A DNA stretch of 64,000 nucleotides, taken from Castellaniella sp034675905 (GTDB lineage Bacteria; Pseudomonadota; Gammaproteobacteria; Burkholderiales; Burkholderiaceae_B). The stretch lies in assembly GCF_034675905.1 (NCBI RefSeq), contig NZ_JAUCCV010000010.1, positions 124,001-188,000 of the forward strand. The letters run 5' to 3'. Position 1 is the first letter of the stretch. The number at the start of each line of letters is the position of its first letter. The translations under genes were made by a program, and so were the position numbers. Below the pieces are notes generated by a model that saw only the letters and a program-made list of their open reading frames with translations, did no database searches and was not told the origin of the DNA. Shown here in pieces: positions 26,588 through 35,852 of this stretch.

Positions 26588-27442
26588 CTACTGTCCGGCC
26601 TGGAATTCCAGATTGTCGATCAGGCGCGTACTGCCCAGGCGGGCCGCCGTCAGCACGACCAGCGGTTCACCCTGGCGGATTTCAGCCGTCGTCGGCGCCA
26701 GCAGATCGCGCTGCCGGCGCACAGAGACATAGTCCGGGTCCCAGCCCCGATCACGCAGCGTTTGCATGGCCTGGGACTCGACAGCGGCGTGATCGTCACG
26801 GCCGCCTGAAATCATCTCGCGCACCTGCTGCAGCAGGCTATACAGCTGCGGGGCTTCGGCGCGTTCGTCCGCCGACAGGAAGCGGTTGCGCGACGACAAG
26901 GCCAGACCATCGGGATCACGCACGGTTTCATGGGCGAGAATTTCCACCGGCAGCTGAAACTGCCGGCACATGGCCCGCACCACCATCAGTTGCTGATAAT
27001 CCTTTTTGCCGAAGACCGCCACGCGCGGCTGCACACAGGAAAAGAGCTTCAGCACCACGGTGCTGACGCCCATGAAGAAATCCGGGCGGAATTCGCCTTC
27101 CAGGATCTTGCCCAGAGAGTCTCCGGGCTGGATGCGAAAGTTCTGCGGTTCCGGGTACAGCTCGCGCTCGTCCGGCGCGAACAGCACATAGACGTCACGC
27201 TCGCGTTCCAGCTTCTCGATGTCTTCGGCCAGCGTGCGCGGATAACGGTCGAAATCCTCGTTGGGGCCGAACTGCAGGCGATTGACGAAAATGCTGGCCA
27301 CCACCGGGTCGCCATGCTGGCGGGCCAGGCGCATCAGCGACAGGTGGGCATCGTGCAGATTGCCCATCGTGGGCACAAAGGCGACGCGCAACTGGCCTCG
27401 CAACTGGTCACGCAGATCTTCGATATTGTGGACGACTTTCAA
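26588..27442 (-). CDS. panC: Pantothenate synthetase
   Basis: PanC joins pantoate and beta-alanine using ATP to make pantothenate. The 284-residue product has the nucleotide-binding signature 'PTMGNLHDAHLSLM', 'SIFVNRLQFGPNEDF' and 'VFGKKDYQQL', and the length is normal. The start is TTG at 27442, supported by a GGAG ribosome binding site 6 bases upstream and the family-like beginning 'MKVVHNIEDLR'. It follows scpA by 21 bases and closes the DUF3460-scpA-panC unit. The panB and panD partners are not in this window. Confidence 0.94.
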   Translation of the reverse strand: MKVVHNIEDLRDQLRGQLRVAFVPTMGNLHDAHLSLMRLARQHGDPVVASIFVNRLQFGPNEDFDRYPRTLAEDIEKLERERDVYVLFAPDERELYPEPQNFRIQPGDSLGKILEGEFRPDFFMGVSTVVLKLFSCVQPRVAVFGKKDYQQLMVVRAMCRQFQLPVEILAHETVRDPDGLALSSRNRFLSADERAEAPQLYSLLQQVREMISGGRDDHAAVESQAMQTLRDRGWDPDYVSVRRQRDLLAPTTAEIRQGEPLVVLTAARLGSTRLIDNLEFQAGQ

Positions 27443-27463
27443 AACGGACTCCGACGCGGGCCA

Positions 27464-28333
27464 TCAGGCCGAACGGGTATAAGACAATCTGACGTACAGG
27501 GGCGCATAGGGCGCCGCCTGGGTGATTTCAAGCAGGGATTCGCGTGTCAGTTCCAGCAGGGCCAGGAAATGCACGACGATGATGGCTGCCGGCTCGCCCA
27601 TGCGGATGCGTTCCATGAACAGCTCGGTGAATTCCATGAAACGCACGTCCGACAGGCGGCGCAGGATATGGCTCATGTGATCGCGCACGGACAGCTGTTC
27701 GCGCGTAATGCGGTGGCTGGCATTCAGACGCGCGCGCTGCAAAATCGCATTCCAGGCATCCCGCAGGTCAATCGGACTGATCTCGGGCAACAGGGCCTCG
27801 ACAGCCAGATCGGCCTGCGCATGGGGCAACTGGAAATCGCGGCCGACGCGCGGCAGCGCGTCCAGGCGTTGCGCCGCCAGTTTCATGCGTTCATATTCCA
27901 GCAGACGGCGCACCAGCTCGGCACGCGGGTCTTCGACTTCTTCCCCGGTATCCGACTGGCGCACGGGCAACAGCATGCGTGATTTGATTTCAATCAGCAG
28001 GGCCGCCATCAGCAGGTATTCGCCGGCCAATTCCAGATTGGTGCGCCGGACCTGCTCGACATAGCTGAGATATTGAGCGGTGACTTCCGCCATCGGAATG
28101 TCGAGCACATTGAAATTCTGCTTGCGGATCAGATACAGCAGCAGATCCAGCGGGCCTTCGAAGGCTTCCAGGAAGACTTCCAGGGCATCGGGAGGAATAT
28201 ACAGATCCTGGGGGATCGCAAACAGCGGTTCGCCGTACAGCCGCGCCAACGCCACGTGGTCGACCACGTCGGGCGTGCTGTCCACAGCCGGCGCCATCAA
28301 GGCATCCAGCCCGGTGGCGGGCTCGGGCGGCAT
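27464..28333 (-). CDS. scpA: Segregation and condensation protein A
   Basis: ScpA is the kleisin that bridges SMC heads in the bacterial condensin. The 289-residue product contains the typical N-terminal segment 'FEGPLDLLLYLIRKQ' (SMC neck contact), a middle part with 'EYLLMAALLIEIKSRMLLP', and the winged-helix C-terminal part. The first 35 residues are variable and the start could be a later methionine. It follows the DUF3460 gene by 9 bases and precedes panC. ScpB is not seen in the window. Confidence 0.93.
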   Translation of the reverse strand: MPPEPATGLDALMAPAVDSTPDVVDHVALARLYGEPLFAIPQDLYIPPDALEVFLEAFEGPLDLLLYLIRKQNFNVLDIPMAEVTAQYLSYVEQVRRTNLELAGEYLLMAALLIEIKSRMLLPVRQSDTGEEVEDPRAELVRRLLEYERMKLAAQRLDALPRVGRDFQLPHAQADLAVEALLPEISPIDLRDAWNAILQRARLNASHRITREQLSVRDHMSHILRRLSDVRFMEFTELFMERIRMGEPAAIIVVHFLALLELTRESLLEITQAAPYAPLYVRLSYTRSA

Positions 28334-28342
28334 GACGGCCGA

Positions 28343-28534
28343 TCAGGCCTTTTGGTAATAGACGTAGGGGTCCTGCGAGACCCGGGCGGTGCGGAAGCCG
28401 TCTTGCTGTTCCGCATCCAGGTCCTTGTCCCAGAGCCGGAAGCGGCCTGCCCGCTGACGCGAGTCCGTGTCAGGGTGATCCGTCTTGTACTGGGTGATGA
28501 ATTGTGTCAGTTCGGAAGTGAAGTTGTTTGCCAT
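28343..28534 (-). CDS. DUF3460 small protein
   Basis: This 63-residue protein belongs to a small uncharacterised family found mainly in betaproteobacteria beside scpA. It is hydrophilic, begins 'MANNFTSELTQFITQYK', and ends 'DPYVYYQKA'. The ATG at 28534 gives the family-like N-terminus; a longer frame exists but looks unlikely. It is the first gene of the unit with scpA and panC. Function is unknown. Confidence 0.85.
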   Translation of the reverse strand: MANNFTSELTQFITQYKTDHPDTDSRQRAGRFRLWDKDLDAEQQDGFRTARVSQDPYVYYQKA

Positions 28535-28581
28535 AATAGTGCCATTGCCAATCGTCATGACTGATGCGCCCCAAGTGTACT

Positions 28582-28603
28582 GCACTCGAGCGCCCCCGAG
28601 TGC
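28582..28603 (+). promoter_or_regulatory. Inverted repeat just before the MFS start codon
   Basis: Arms of seven bases (GCACTCG and CGAGTGC) separated by eight bases end two bases before the ATG at 28606. No ordinary ribosome binding site is visible there. The repeat could be an operator, or an RNA hairpin that controls translation of the exporter. Confidence 0.4.
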
Positions 28604-28605
28604 CT

Positions 28606-30039
28606 ATGCCCGACCCCAGCAGCCCCCCATTGCCCGCCGCCCCGCCTCGCACCCGGGAACAACGGATGATTCCCTTCATCGTGGGCTGCGCCCTGTTCAT
28701 GCAGATGCTGGATTCCACCGTCGTGGCCACGGCCCTGCCTGCCATGGCGCGGGATTTCAGCACCACCGCCGTCCACATGAACATCACCATCACCGGCTAC
28801 CTGCTGGCCACGGCGGTGTTCGTCCCCATCAGCGGCTGGGCGGCCGACCGCTTCGGGGCGCAGCGCGTCTTTCTGGCGGCCATCCTGCTGTTCAGCCTCA
28901 GTTCGGCGGCCTGCGCGGCGTCACAGTCCCTGACGCAGCTGGTGCTGTCGCGCGTCGCACAGGGTGCGGCTGGCGCCATGATGGTGCCGGTCGGGCGCAT
29001 CATCCTGCTGCGGCGCATCCCCAAATCCGAACTGGTCCAGGCCATGGCGTTTCTGACCCTGCCCGCCTTGCTGGGGCCGGTCATCGGGCCGCCCGTCGGC
29101 GGTTTCCTGGTGACGTATGCCTCCTGGCACTGGATTTTCCTGATCAACATCCCGGTCGGCATGCTGGGCATTGCGCTGGTGCGGCGCTACATCGCCCGCG
29201 ACACCCCCGATAGCCGGCCCAGGCTGGATACCATCGGATTCCTGCTCAGCGGCATCGCCATGGCGGCGCTGATGACCTGCCTGGAAGCCATCGGCCACGG
29301 CGGCTTCAGCACCCGCGCCATCATCGGCCTGATCGGCCTGGGACTGGTATGCGGCGTGCTGTACGTCCGTCACGCACGCCACGTCACCTATCCCATCATC
29401 GACCTCAGTCTGCTGCGCACCCAGACCTTTGCAGTTTCAGTGCTGGGCGGCAATCTATGCCGCTTCGGCAGCGGCGCATCGCCTTTCCTGCTGGCGATTC
29501 TGTTGCAGGTGGGCTTTGGCCTGTCGGCCTTTTCCGCCGGACTGATCACCTTTACCTCGGCGGCAGGGGCCTTGCTGATGAAACTGGTCGCTACCCCGAT
29601 CGTGCAGCGCTTCGGCTTTCGCCGCGTGCTGATGTGGAATGCCTTGATCGCTGCCAGCTTTACAGCGGCCTGCGCCTTGTTCCAGGCCACCACGCCAGTC
29701 TGGCTGATGGTGATGGTGCTGCTGATCGGGGGGTTCTTCCGCTCGCTGCAGTTCACCGCCGTCAACGCGCTGACCTACGCCGACATGGATTCCGCGCAAA
29801 TGAGCCGGGCCAGCAGTTTTGCCGCCATGGCCCAGCAACTGGGCATCAGCCTGGGCGTGGCCTGCGCCGCCACGACCTTGAACCTGAGCATCAGCCTGCG
29901 CGGCGGCATCGAGGCCGACCGTATCGACGTGATGTGGGGGTTTGCCATCACCGCGCTCTGTGTCGCCGCGTCCGCCTTGTCCTTCCGCCGTCTGTCGACC
30001 CATTCCGGCAATCAACTGCGCCATCGCCAAAACGCCTGA
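28606..30039 (+). CDS. MFS drug exporter, DHA2 (EmrB/QacA) family
   Basis: The 477-residue product is a proton-driven inner-membrane exporter with about 14 predicted helices. The DHA2 family marks are 'MLDSTVVATALPAMARDF' in helix 1, 'GWAADRFGAQRVF' after helix 2, and 'GPVIGPPVGGFL' in helix 5. The ATG at 28606 is chosen, though a start at 28666 is possible. No membrane-fusion partner is next to it. A MmyB-like regulator converges on it 33 bases away and may control it. It begins 71 bases from the divergent DUF3460 gene. Confidence 0.88.
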   Translation: MPDPSSPPLPAAPPRTREQRMIPFIVGCALFMQMLDSTVVATALPAMARDFSTTAVHMNITITGYLLATAVFVPISGWAADRFGAQRVFLAAILLFSLSSAACAASQSLTQLVLSRVAQGAAGAMMVPVGRIILLRRIPKSELVQAMAFLTLPALLGPVIGPPVGGFLVTYASWHWIFLINIPVGMLGIALVRRYIARDTPDSRPRLDTIGFLLSGIAMAALMTCLEAIGHGGFSTRAIIGLIGLGLVCGVLYVRHARHVTYPIIDLSLLRTQTFAVSVLGGNLCRFGSGASPFLLAILLQVGFGLSAFSAGLITFTSAAGALLMKLVATPIVQRFGFRRVLMWNALIAASFTAACALFQATTPVWLMVMVLLIGGFFRSLQFTAVNALTYADMDSAQMSRASSFAAMAQQLGISLGVACAATTLNLSISLRGGIEADRIDVMWGFAITALCVAASALSFRRLSTHSGNQLRHRQNA

Positions 30040-30072
30040 GGCCACGCCGCAAACAAGCCAGACACAGCCCCT

Positions 30073-30858
30073 TCAGTCGCCCTCCAGCAGGATGACCAGC
30101 TTGCAGTCAGGACGGATCGCCAGGCGAAAGGTGAACTGCCGGAACCGCAGCCGCCCGCGCGCCGGATGCTGGAATTCCCGCACACCGCCCTCCCGGTCGA
30201 CCACCGTCTGACGCGTCCAGCAGCGGGCAAACAGGGGGCTGCCCGCCTGCAATTCAGTCACCAGCGTCTGGATGGCCGGTTCGCCGGCCAGGGCAGCCAC
30301 ATCCGCGCGAAATTCCGCCACCACGCGGCTGGCACGCTCTTCCCAGTCCACCACCAGGGTGCGCGCCGCCGGTTCCATGAAGATGTAGTGCAGCAGATTC
30401 GCCTGCTCCTGCCCCGGCCAGCCATCGAACAGGCGCTGCAGGGCCGGATTCCAGGCCAGCACATTCCAGGCCTGATCCAGGATATAGGCCGGCCCCTGGA
30501 TGCTGTCGACGCAATCGCTCAAACCGTCCGGCAGCGCCGCGGCATCCAGCCGTCCCGCCTGAGGATCGGCGCACTCGGCCAGATTGAACAGATAATGCCG
30601 CTCGGCGCGCGCCAGGCGCAAGGCTTCGGCCAACCGGCGCCAGACATCCACCGACACGGACACCTCGCGGCCCTGTTCGATCCAGGTGTACCAGGTCGTG
30701 CTGATCCCGCATAGCTGAGCGACTTCCTCGCGGCGCAGGCCGGGGGTACGCCGCCGCAGGCCCGGCGGCAAGCCATGATCGCCGGGACTGACCCGGGCGC
30801 GGGCGCTGCGCAGGAACGCCCCCAGGGACTGGCGGCGGGCGGCATCGTCACGCGGCAT
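30073..30858 (-). CDS. HTH regulator with MmyB-like ligand domain
   Basis: The product (261 residues) has an N-terminal XRE-type helix-turn-helix ('RREEVAQLCGISTTWYTWIE', about 40-60) and a C-terminal MmyB-like PAS-type domain ('GPAYILDQAWNVLAWNPA', about 120-260). Members of this family bind small lipophilic ligands and regulate neighbouring redox or transport genes. The ATG at 30858 fits the family beginning. It lies downstream of metH on the same strand and converges on the MFS exporter, a natural candidate target. Confidence 0.88.
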   Translation of the reverse strand: MPRDDAARRQSLGAFLRSARARVSPGDHGLPPGLRRRTPGLRREEVAQLCGISTTWYTWIEQGREVSVSVDVWRRLAEALRLARAERHYLFNLAECADPQAGRLDAAALPDGLSDCVDSIQGPAYILDQAWNVLAWNPALQRLFDGWPGQEQANLLHYIFMEPAARTLVVDWEERASRVVAEFRADVAALAGEPAIQTLVTELQAGSPLFARCWTRQTVVDREGGVREFQHPARGRLRFRQFTFRLAIRPDCKLVILLEGD

Positions 30859-30929
30859 GCTTGCCCCCTGCACGTCGGGCCGCTGCAAGCAAAGTCACGC
30901 CCTGCTCCGCCACGGGAGTCCAGCCCTCG

Positions 30930-33900
30930 TCAGCGCAAAACGCTGGCCAATGTGCGGCGCACATCTTCTTCATCACGGCCCGTGCGGTTCATGTAATCGC
31001 TCACCTGATCGGCGCCGATGCTGCCGACGTTGAAATACTTGGACTGCGGATGGCTGATATAAAAACCGCACACGCTGGAGGCCGGCATCATGGCGAAACC
31101 TTCGGTCAGCTGCATGTCGATCTCGCCGCATTCCAGCAGGTCGAACATCAGGCGCTTGACGACGTGTTCGGGACAGGCGGGGTAGCCTGGCGCCGGGCGG
31201 ATGCCCTGGTATTTTTCGCCGATGATGTCCTCGTTGGGCAGGTCCTCGTTGGGCACATAGCCCCACAGATCGCGGCGCACCCGGGCATGCAGGGTTTCGG
31301 CAAAGCCTTCGGCCAGGCGGTCCGCCAGGGCCTTCAGCATGATGACGGAATAATCGTCGCCGGCTTCCTGGAATTGTTTTTCGTATTTTTCGATGCCGAT
31401 GCCCCCGGTCACGGCAAACATGCCGATGTAATCGGTGACGCCGGAATCCTTGGGCGCAATGAAATCGGCCAGGCACTTGTTGTCCACGCCGGCGCGTTTT
31501 TCCGTCTGCTGGCGCACGCCGCGCCAGGTCAGCAGGACTTCGCTGCGGGTTTCATCACGATAGATTTCGATGTCGTCGTCATTGATGCTGTTGGCGGGAT
31601 AAAAGGCCACGATGCCGTTGGCCGTCAGCCAGCGACCTTCGACGATGCGCTTCATCATGGCCTGGCCTTCTTCGTACAACTGGCTGGCCTGCTCGCCCAC
31701 CACTTTGTCCGTCAAAATGGCCGGGAACTGCGCCATCAGCCCCCAGGACTGAAAAAACGGCGTCCAGTCCAGGAATTTCAGAATTTCATGCAGATCGTAG
31801 TGCTTGAAGACCCGCCGACCGATGAATTTAGGACGCGGCGGCGTGTAATTGGCCCAATCGATGGCAGGCTTGGCTGCGCGCGCCTGCTCGATGGTCAGCA
31901 TGGGCGTGGCTTTGCGGTTGGCGTGGCGCTCGCGCACCAGTTCATATTCGTCGGCCACGTCCTTCAGGTAGGTCTTGACCTGATCGGACATCAGGCTGGT
32001 GGCCACCCCCACGGAACGGCTGGCATCGGGCACATAGATGACCGGACCTTCGTAGTTGGGAGCGATCTTTACCGCCGTATGCACCCGGCTGGTCGTCGCG
32101 CCGCCCACCAGCAACGGGACGTTGCGTTCGCGGAAGTACGGGTCGCGCTGCATTTCCGATGCAACATAGGCCATTTCTTCCAGGCTGGGAGTGATCAGGC
32201 CCGACAGACCGACCATGTCGGCGCCGACTTCCTTGGCCATGTCCAGGATCTTGGCGCACGGCACCATGACCCCCATATTGATGACTTCGAAGTTATTGCA
32301 CTGCAGCACCACGGTGACGATGTTCTTGCCGATGTCGTGCACATCGCCCTTGACCGTGGCGATGACCAGCTTGCCCTTGGACCGTACGTCGCCGCCGGCC
32401 TCTTCCAGCAGGCGTTTTTCTTCCTCGATGAAAGGCAGCAGATGCGCCACGGCCTGCTTCATCACACGGGCGGATTTGACCACCTGCGGCAGGAACATCT
32501 TGCCCGCGCCGAACAGATCGCCGACCACGTTCATGCCGTCCATCAGCGGCCCTTCGATGACCTCGATGGTGCGTCCGCCCGCCGCGTCGATTTCCAGGCG
32601 GACTTCCTCGGTATCCTCGACGATGAAGGTCGTGATGCCGTGCACCAGCGAATGGGTCAGGCGCTCGCGTACCGTGCCCTGGCGCCAGACCAGATCTTCT
32701 TCCTTCTTGGCGCCCGACCCCCGAATGGTTTCCGCCAGCTCTACCAGACGCTCGGTCGACGTGCGTTCGTCGGCCGGATCGGTCTTGCCGACCGGGTCCT
32801 GGCGATCCAGCACCACGTCTTCGACCAGGTCGCGCACCTGCTTGTCCAGCTCGGAATACACCCCCAACTGGCCCGCATTGACGATCCCCATGGTCAGGCC
32901 GCACTGCACCGCGTAATACAGGAAGACAGCGTGAATGGCCTCGCGCATGGCCTCGTTGCCGCGGAAGGAAAAGCTGACGTTGGAAATGCCGCCCGACACG
33001 CGGGCATGCGGCAGGTTTTCCGTGATCCAGCGGGTGCCGTCGATGAAATCCATCGCGTAGTGATTGTGTTCGTCCAGCCCCGTGGCGATAGCGAACACAT
33101 TGGGATCAAAGATGATGTCTTCGGGGGGGAAGCCCACCTGATTGACCAGGATGTCATACGCCTTGGCGCAGATATCGATGCGCCGCTGCAGGCTGTCGGC
33201 CTGGCCCTCGGTATCGAAAGCCATGACGACGATGGCGGCGCCATATTTGCGGCACAGCTTGGCATGCTCGATAAATGGTTCGACGCCTTCTTTCATGGAA
33301 ATCGAATTCACCACGCACTTGCCCTGCACGCAGCGCAGACCGGCTTCGATCACCGGCCATTTGGAACTGTCGATCATCACCGGCACGCGCGAAATATCCG
33401 GCTCGGACGCCAGCAGGTTCAAGAAGCGCGGCATGAGCGTCAAGGCATCGAGCATGCCCTCGTCCATATTGATGTCGATGATCTGCGCCCCGTTTTCCAC
33501 CTGCTGGCGGGCCACCGACAGCGCCTCGTCGAATTTTTCCTCGCGAATCAGACGCAGGAACAGTTTGCTGCCCGTCACGTTGGTGCGTTCGCCCACGTTG
33601 ATGAACAGTGTGTCGCGGTCGAAATTCAGGGGCTCCAGGCCCGACAGGCGCGTCTTGACCGGGATGACCGGCGGCTGACGCATCGGCAGATCGCGCACCT
33701 TGCGGGCGATCTCGCGGATATGGTCGGGCGTGGTGCCGCAACAGCCGCCGACCACGTTGACCAGCCCTGCCTGGGCGAATTCTTCCAGCAGGCCGGACGT
33801 GTCCGACGGCGTTTCGTCAAAGCCGGTTTCCGCCATGGGGTTGGGCAGACCGGCATTGGGGTATACGCAGACGTAGGTATCGCAGATCTTTGACAGTTCG

Positions 33901-34703
33901 GCGACATAGGGGCGCATCAGGGCCGCCCCCAGGGCGCAATTCAGGCCGATGGTCACGGGCCGCGCATGACGCACGGAATTCCAGAAGGCCTCGACCGTCT
34001 GGCCCGACAGGATGCGGCCGGACGCATCCGTCACGGTACCGGACACCATCACCGGCAGACGGACATTGCGTTCTTCAAAGACCGACTCAATGGCGAAAAT
34101 GGCCGCCTTGGCATTCAAGGTATCGAAAATGGTTTCGACCAGCAGGATATCCACCCCGCCGTCGATCAGGCCGTTGATCTGTTCCGTATAGGCCACGCGC
34201 AATTCTTCGAACGTGACATTGCGCGCGCCCGGGTCATTGACGTCCGGCGACAAGGACGCGGTCTTGGGCTGCGGCCCCAGTGCTCCCGCGACGAAGCGCG
34301 GGTGATCCGGCGTGGACACGGCATCACAGGCCTCGCGGGCCAGCCGCGCAGCCGCCACGTTCAGGTCATAGGAGATGTCCCGCAGATCATAGTCGCCCTG
34401 CGCCACCCGGGTCGCCCCGAAGGTATTGGTTTCCACCACATCCGCGCCGGCCTCCAGGTAGGCCTGGTGGATCTCCCGGATCACGTCGGGTCGCGTCAGG
34501 GACAGCAGATCGTTATTACCCTTGACGTCGCGATCATGATCGGCAAAACGATCCCCCCGGAAATCGGCCTCTGTCAGCTTGTAGCGCTGGATCATGGTGC
34601 CCATGGCCCCATCCAGCACCACGATGCGCTTGCCCAGCAAGCGCACGAAATCGGCGCCACGGGTATAGGATTCGATGGGATAGGGCAGAACGGGATAGGA
34701 CAC
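30930..34703 (-). CDS. metH: Cobalamin-dependent methionine synthase
   Basis: MetH transfers a methyl group from methyltetrahydrofolate to homocysteine through cobalamin. The product (1257 residues) has all four modules. The homocysteine domain carries zinc ligands in 'GLNCALG' and 'GGCCGTTP'. The pterin domain includes 'VGERTNVTGSK', the B12 domain has 'DVHDIGKNIV' (cobalt-ligating His), and the reactivation domain has 'RPAPGYPACPEH'. GTG 34703 is the likely start, with a weak ribosome binding site; an upstream extension to 34805 would overlap cobC. Its demand for B12 fits the cobC, cobS, cobT and btu genes next door. I see no SAM or SAH riboswitch in front of it. Confidence 0.95.
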   Translation of the reverse strand: MSYPVLPYPIESYTRGADFVRLLGKRIVVLDGAMGTMIQRYKLTEADFRGDRFADHDRDVKGNNDLLSLTRPDVIREIHQAYLEAGADVVETNTFGATRVAQGDYDLRDISYDLNVAAARLAREACDAVSTPDHPRFVAGALGPQPKTASLSPDVNDPGARNVTFEELRVAYTEQINGLIDGGVDILLVETIFDTLNAKAAIFAIESVFEERNVRLPVMVSGTVTDASGRILSGQTVEAFWNSVRHARPVTIGLNCALGAALMRPYVAELSKICDTYVCVYPNAGLPNPMAETGFDETPSDTSGLLEEFAQAGLVNVVGGCCGTTPDHIREIARKVRDLPMRQPPVIPVKTRLSGLEPLNFDRDTLFINVGERTNVTGSKLFLRLIREEKFDEALSVARQQVENGAQIIDINMDEGMLDALTLMPRFLNLLASEPDISRVPVMIDSSKWPVIEAGLRCVQGKCVVNSISMKEGVEPFIEHAKLCRKYGAAIVVMAFDTEGQADSLQRRIDICAKAYDILVNQVGFPPEDIIFDPNVFAIATGLDEHNHYAMDFIDGTRWITENLPHARVSGGISNVSFSFRGNEAMREAIHAVFLYYAVQCGLTMGIVNAGQLGVYSELDKQVRDLVEDVVLDRQDPVGKTDPADERTSTERLVELAETIRGSGAKKEEDLVWRQGTVRERLTHSLVHGITTFIVEDTEEVRLEIDAAGGRTIEVIEGPLMDGMNVVGDLFGAGKMFLPQVVKSARVMKQAVAHLLPFIEEEKRLLEEAGGDVRSKGKLVIATVKGDVHDIGKNIVTVVLQCNNFEVINMGVMVPCAKILDMAKEVGADMVGLSGLITPSLEEMAYVASEMQRDPYFRERNVPLLVGGATTSRVHTAVKIAPNYEGPVIYVPDASRSVGVATSLMSDQVKTYLKDVADEYELVRERHANRKATPMLTIEQARAAKPAIDWANYTPPRPKFIGRRVFKHYDLHEILKFLDWTPFFQSWGLMAQFPAILTDKVVGEQASQLYEEGQAMMKRIVEGRWLTANGIVAFYPANSINDDDIEIYRDETRSEVLLTWRGVRQQTEKRAGVDNKCLADFIAPKDSGVTDYIGMFAVTGGIGIEKYEKQFQEAGDDYSVIMLKALADRLAEGFAETLHARVRRDLWGYVPNEDLPNEDIIGEKYQGIRPAPGYPACPEHVVKRLMFDLLECGEIDMQLTEGFAMMPASSVCGFYISHPQSKYFNVGSIGADQVSDYMNRTGRDEEDVRRTLASVLR

Positions 34704-34794
34704 GGCGGGATCCAGGGATGATGGGAATAACTGTTTATTGTATCGTCGCCCCTGCCGGATACCGCGGATTCCCGACGGCACGGCGGGACTTCCT

Positions 34795-35433
34795 TCAAAT
34801 ATCAAGGATCGGCTGGGGGATATTCAACTGAACCACCGTACCGACAGGCGGGGCGGAACATTGCACCGCCCGCGCGGCAGCCCGCTCCAGCAGGTCTTGC
34901 CGAACCAGCGCCGCCAGCGTCGGCGAACGCTGGCCGGTTTCAGCTGCCGACGCCCCATGCCAAGCCAGCAGCATCTGAATCGTGCCGCCATGACACACCA
35001 GCACCGCGTCCCGTCCGTCATGACGACAGGCCTCATACGCCCTCGTCACACGGCGCATCATGTCCAGGACCGATTCACCACCGCCTGGAGCATGATGGAC
35101 AAGGTCCCCCGCCCAGGCATCGACGGCCGGCCGGCCGATCGCATCCCATGACTGCCCTTCCCAAGCGCCAAAATCGAGTTCCTGCCAGCGCGGGTCGATG
35201 TCCAGCGCCAATCCCAGGCGCGCCGCCAGCGCCTGCGCCAACACCCGGCAGCGTAGCGCCGGGCTGCTGAGCACACGCTGATACCCCGCCCAAGGCTGCC
35301 CGGTCTGACGGCCGGCATCCCAGTCGGCCAGCCAGGCGTCTCGCTCCGCGGGCCGGGCAGACACATCCAGCCGGCCATAACAGACGCCGGCAGCAATATC
35401 GGGCGCGGTATGGCGGATCAACAGCAATCGCAT
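34795..35433 (-). CDS. cobC: Histidine phosphatase, alpha-ribazole phosphatase type
   Basis: CobC removes the phosphate from alpha-ribazole phosphate (or adenosylcobalamin phosphate) late in B12 assembly. The 212-residue product has the phosphohistidine motif 'LIRHTAP' near the start, 'ELDFGAWEG' and the second catalytic histidine in 'VCHGGT'. The ATG at 35433 lies behind a G-rich ribosome binding site. Sequence alone cannot separate CobC from other phosphoglycerate-mutase-like phosphatases. The neighbourhood (cobS, cobT and metH) supports the assignment. It lies 91 bases upstream of metH, so the two may be co-transcribed. Confidence 0.8.
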   Translation of the reverse strand: MRLLLIRHTAPDIAAGVCYGRLDVSARPAERDAWLADWDAGRQTGQPWAGYQRVLSSPALRCRVLAQALAARLGLALDIDPRWQELDFGAWEGQSWDAIGRPAVDAWAGDLVHHAPGGGESVLDMMRRVTRAYEACRHDGRDAVLVCHGGTIQMLLAWHGASAAETGQRSPTLAALVRQDLLERAAARAVQCSAPPVGTVVQLNIPQPILDI

Positions 35434-35541
35434 CCGCCCCCCTGCGGCATCATGAGGACTATTTCTTTTTTCCATACTGTCTATTTACCGCACGACGCCC
35501 CGCGGCTCCACGAAAAGCTGGCTTTTCCAGACTCTCTTCTA

Positions 35542-35579
35542 TATACTAGGGTTAACCCCTAAGGGTTTTTACTAGTAGC
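35542..35579 (+). promoter_or_regulatory. Promoter and repeat-rich leader of a small gene
   Basis: A TATACT -10 element at 35542-35547 is followed at once by GGGTTAACCCCTAAGGGTTTT. This has an internal palindrome (GGGTTAACCC) and a small stem (AACCC/GGGTT), and ACTAG flanks both ends. The -35 region is poor (TTTCCA-like). The GTTAACC(C)CTAAGG core recurs after the -10 of the pcm-like gene at 46269. Confidence 0.5.
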
Positions 35580-35613
35580 TCAACGACAAACAAACACAAA
35601 CCAGGAGAGCAGC

Positions 35614-35769
35614 ATGTCGGCACCTTTCTCGAACTATCCCGTCAATCAAGCCTACGAGCGTCTGCTGGCACAAGAACTGGCCGCCCGCGCCAACCGTCCG
35701 CAAGAAGGCCTGATGGCCCGTATCCTGGACGTCCTGTTCGGCGCCAAGCAGCCGGCACACCAGGCCTGA
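35614..35769 (+). CDS. Small 51-residue protein of unknown function
   Basis: A short open frame starts with ATG at 35614, 5 bases after a strong AGGAGA ribosome binding site, and ends in TGA. It has its own promoter-like leader and is followed by a hairpin-plus-T terminator, so it looks like a real monocistronic gene. The product begins 'MSAPFSNYPVNQAYERLL', has a middle 'ARANRPQEG' and an amphipathic stretch 'LMARILDVLFG'. I do not recognise the family. It is unlike its neighbours (cobC and cobS on the opposite strand) in direction and size. Confidence 0.72.
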   Translation: MSAPFSNYPVNQAYERLLAQELAARANRPQEGLMARILDVLFGAKQPAHQA

Positions 35770-35817
35770 TCGACGCCCGGCAGCAAGCGACTCATACGCA
35801 GGCAGCTACGCTGCCGC

Positions 35818-35852
35818 GCCCGCCGCCTCTGTCGACGACAGGCGGGCTTTTC
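35818..35852 (+). terminator. Rho-independent terminator of the small gene
   Basis: A GCCCGCC/GGCGGGC stem with an inner CTGTCGACGACAG element is followed by TTTT. It lies 48 bases after the small gene's stop. It also touches the end of cobS, which converges from the other side. Confidence 0.7.

Noticed and set aside
30861..33893. A 1010-codon open frame antisense to metH
   Set aside because: It is a shadow of the GC-rich metH gene, which has all its family motifs; the antisense product is His/Asp-rich without recognisable domains.
34704..34794. SAM or SAH riboswitch before metH
   Set aside because: The gap is only 91 bases and contains none of the conserved core of these riboswitches.
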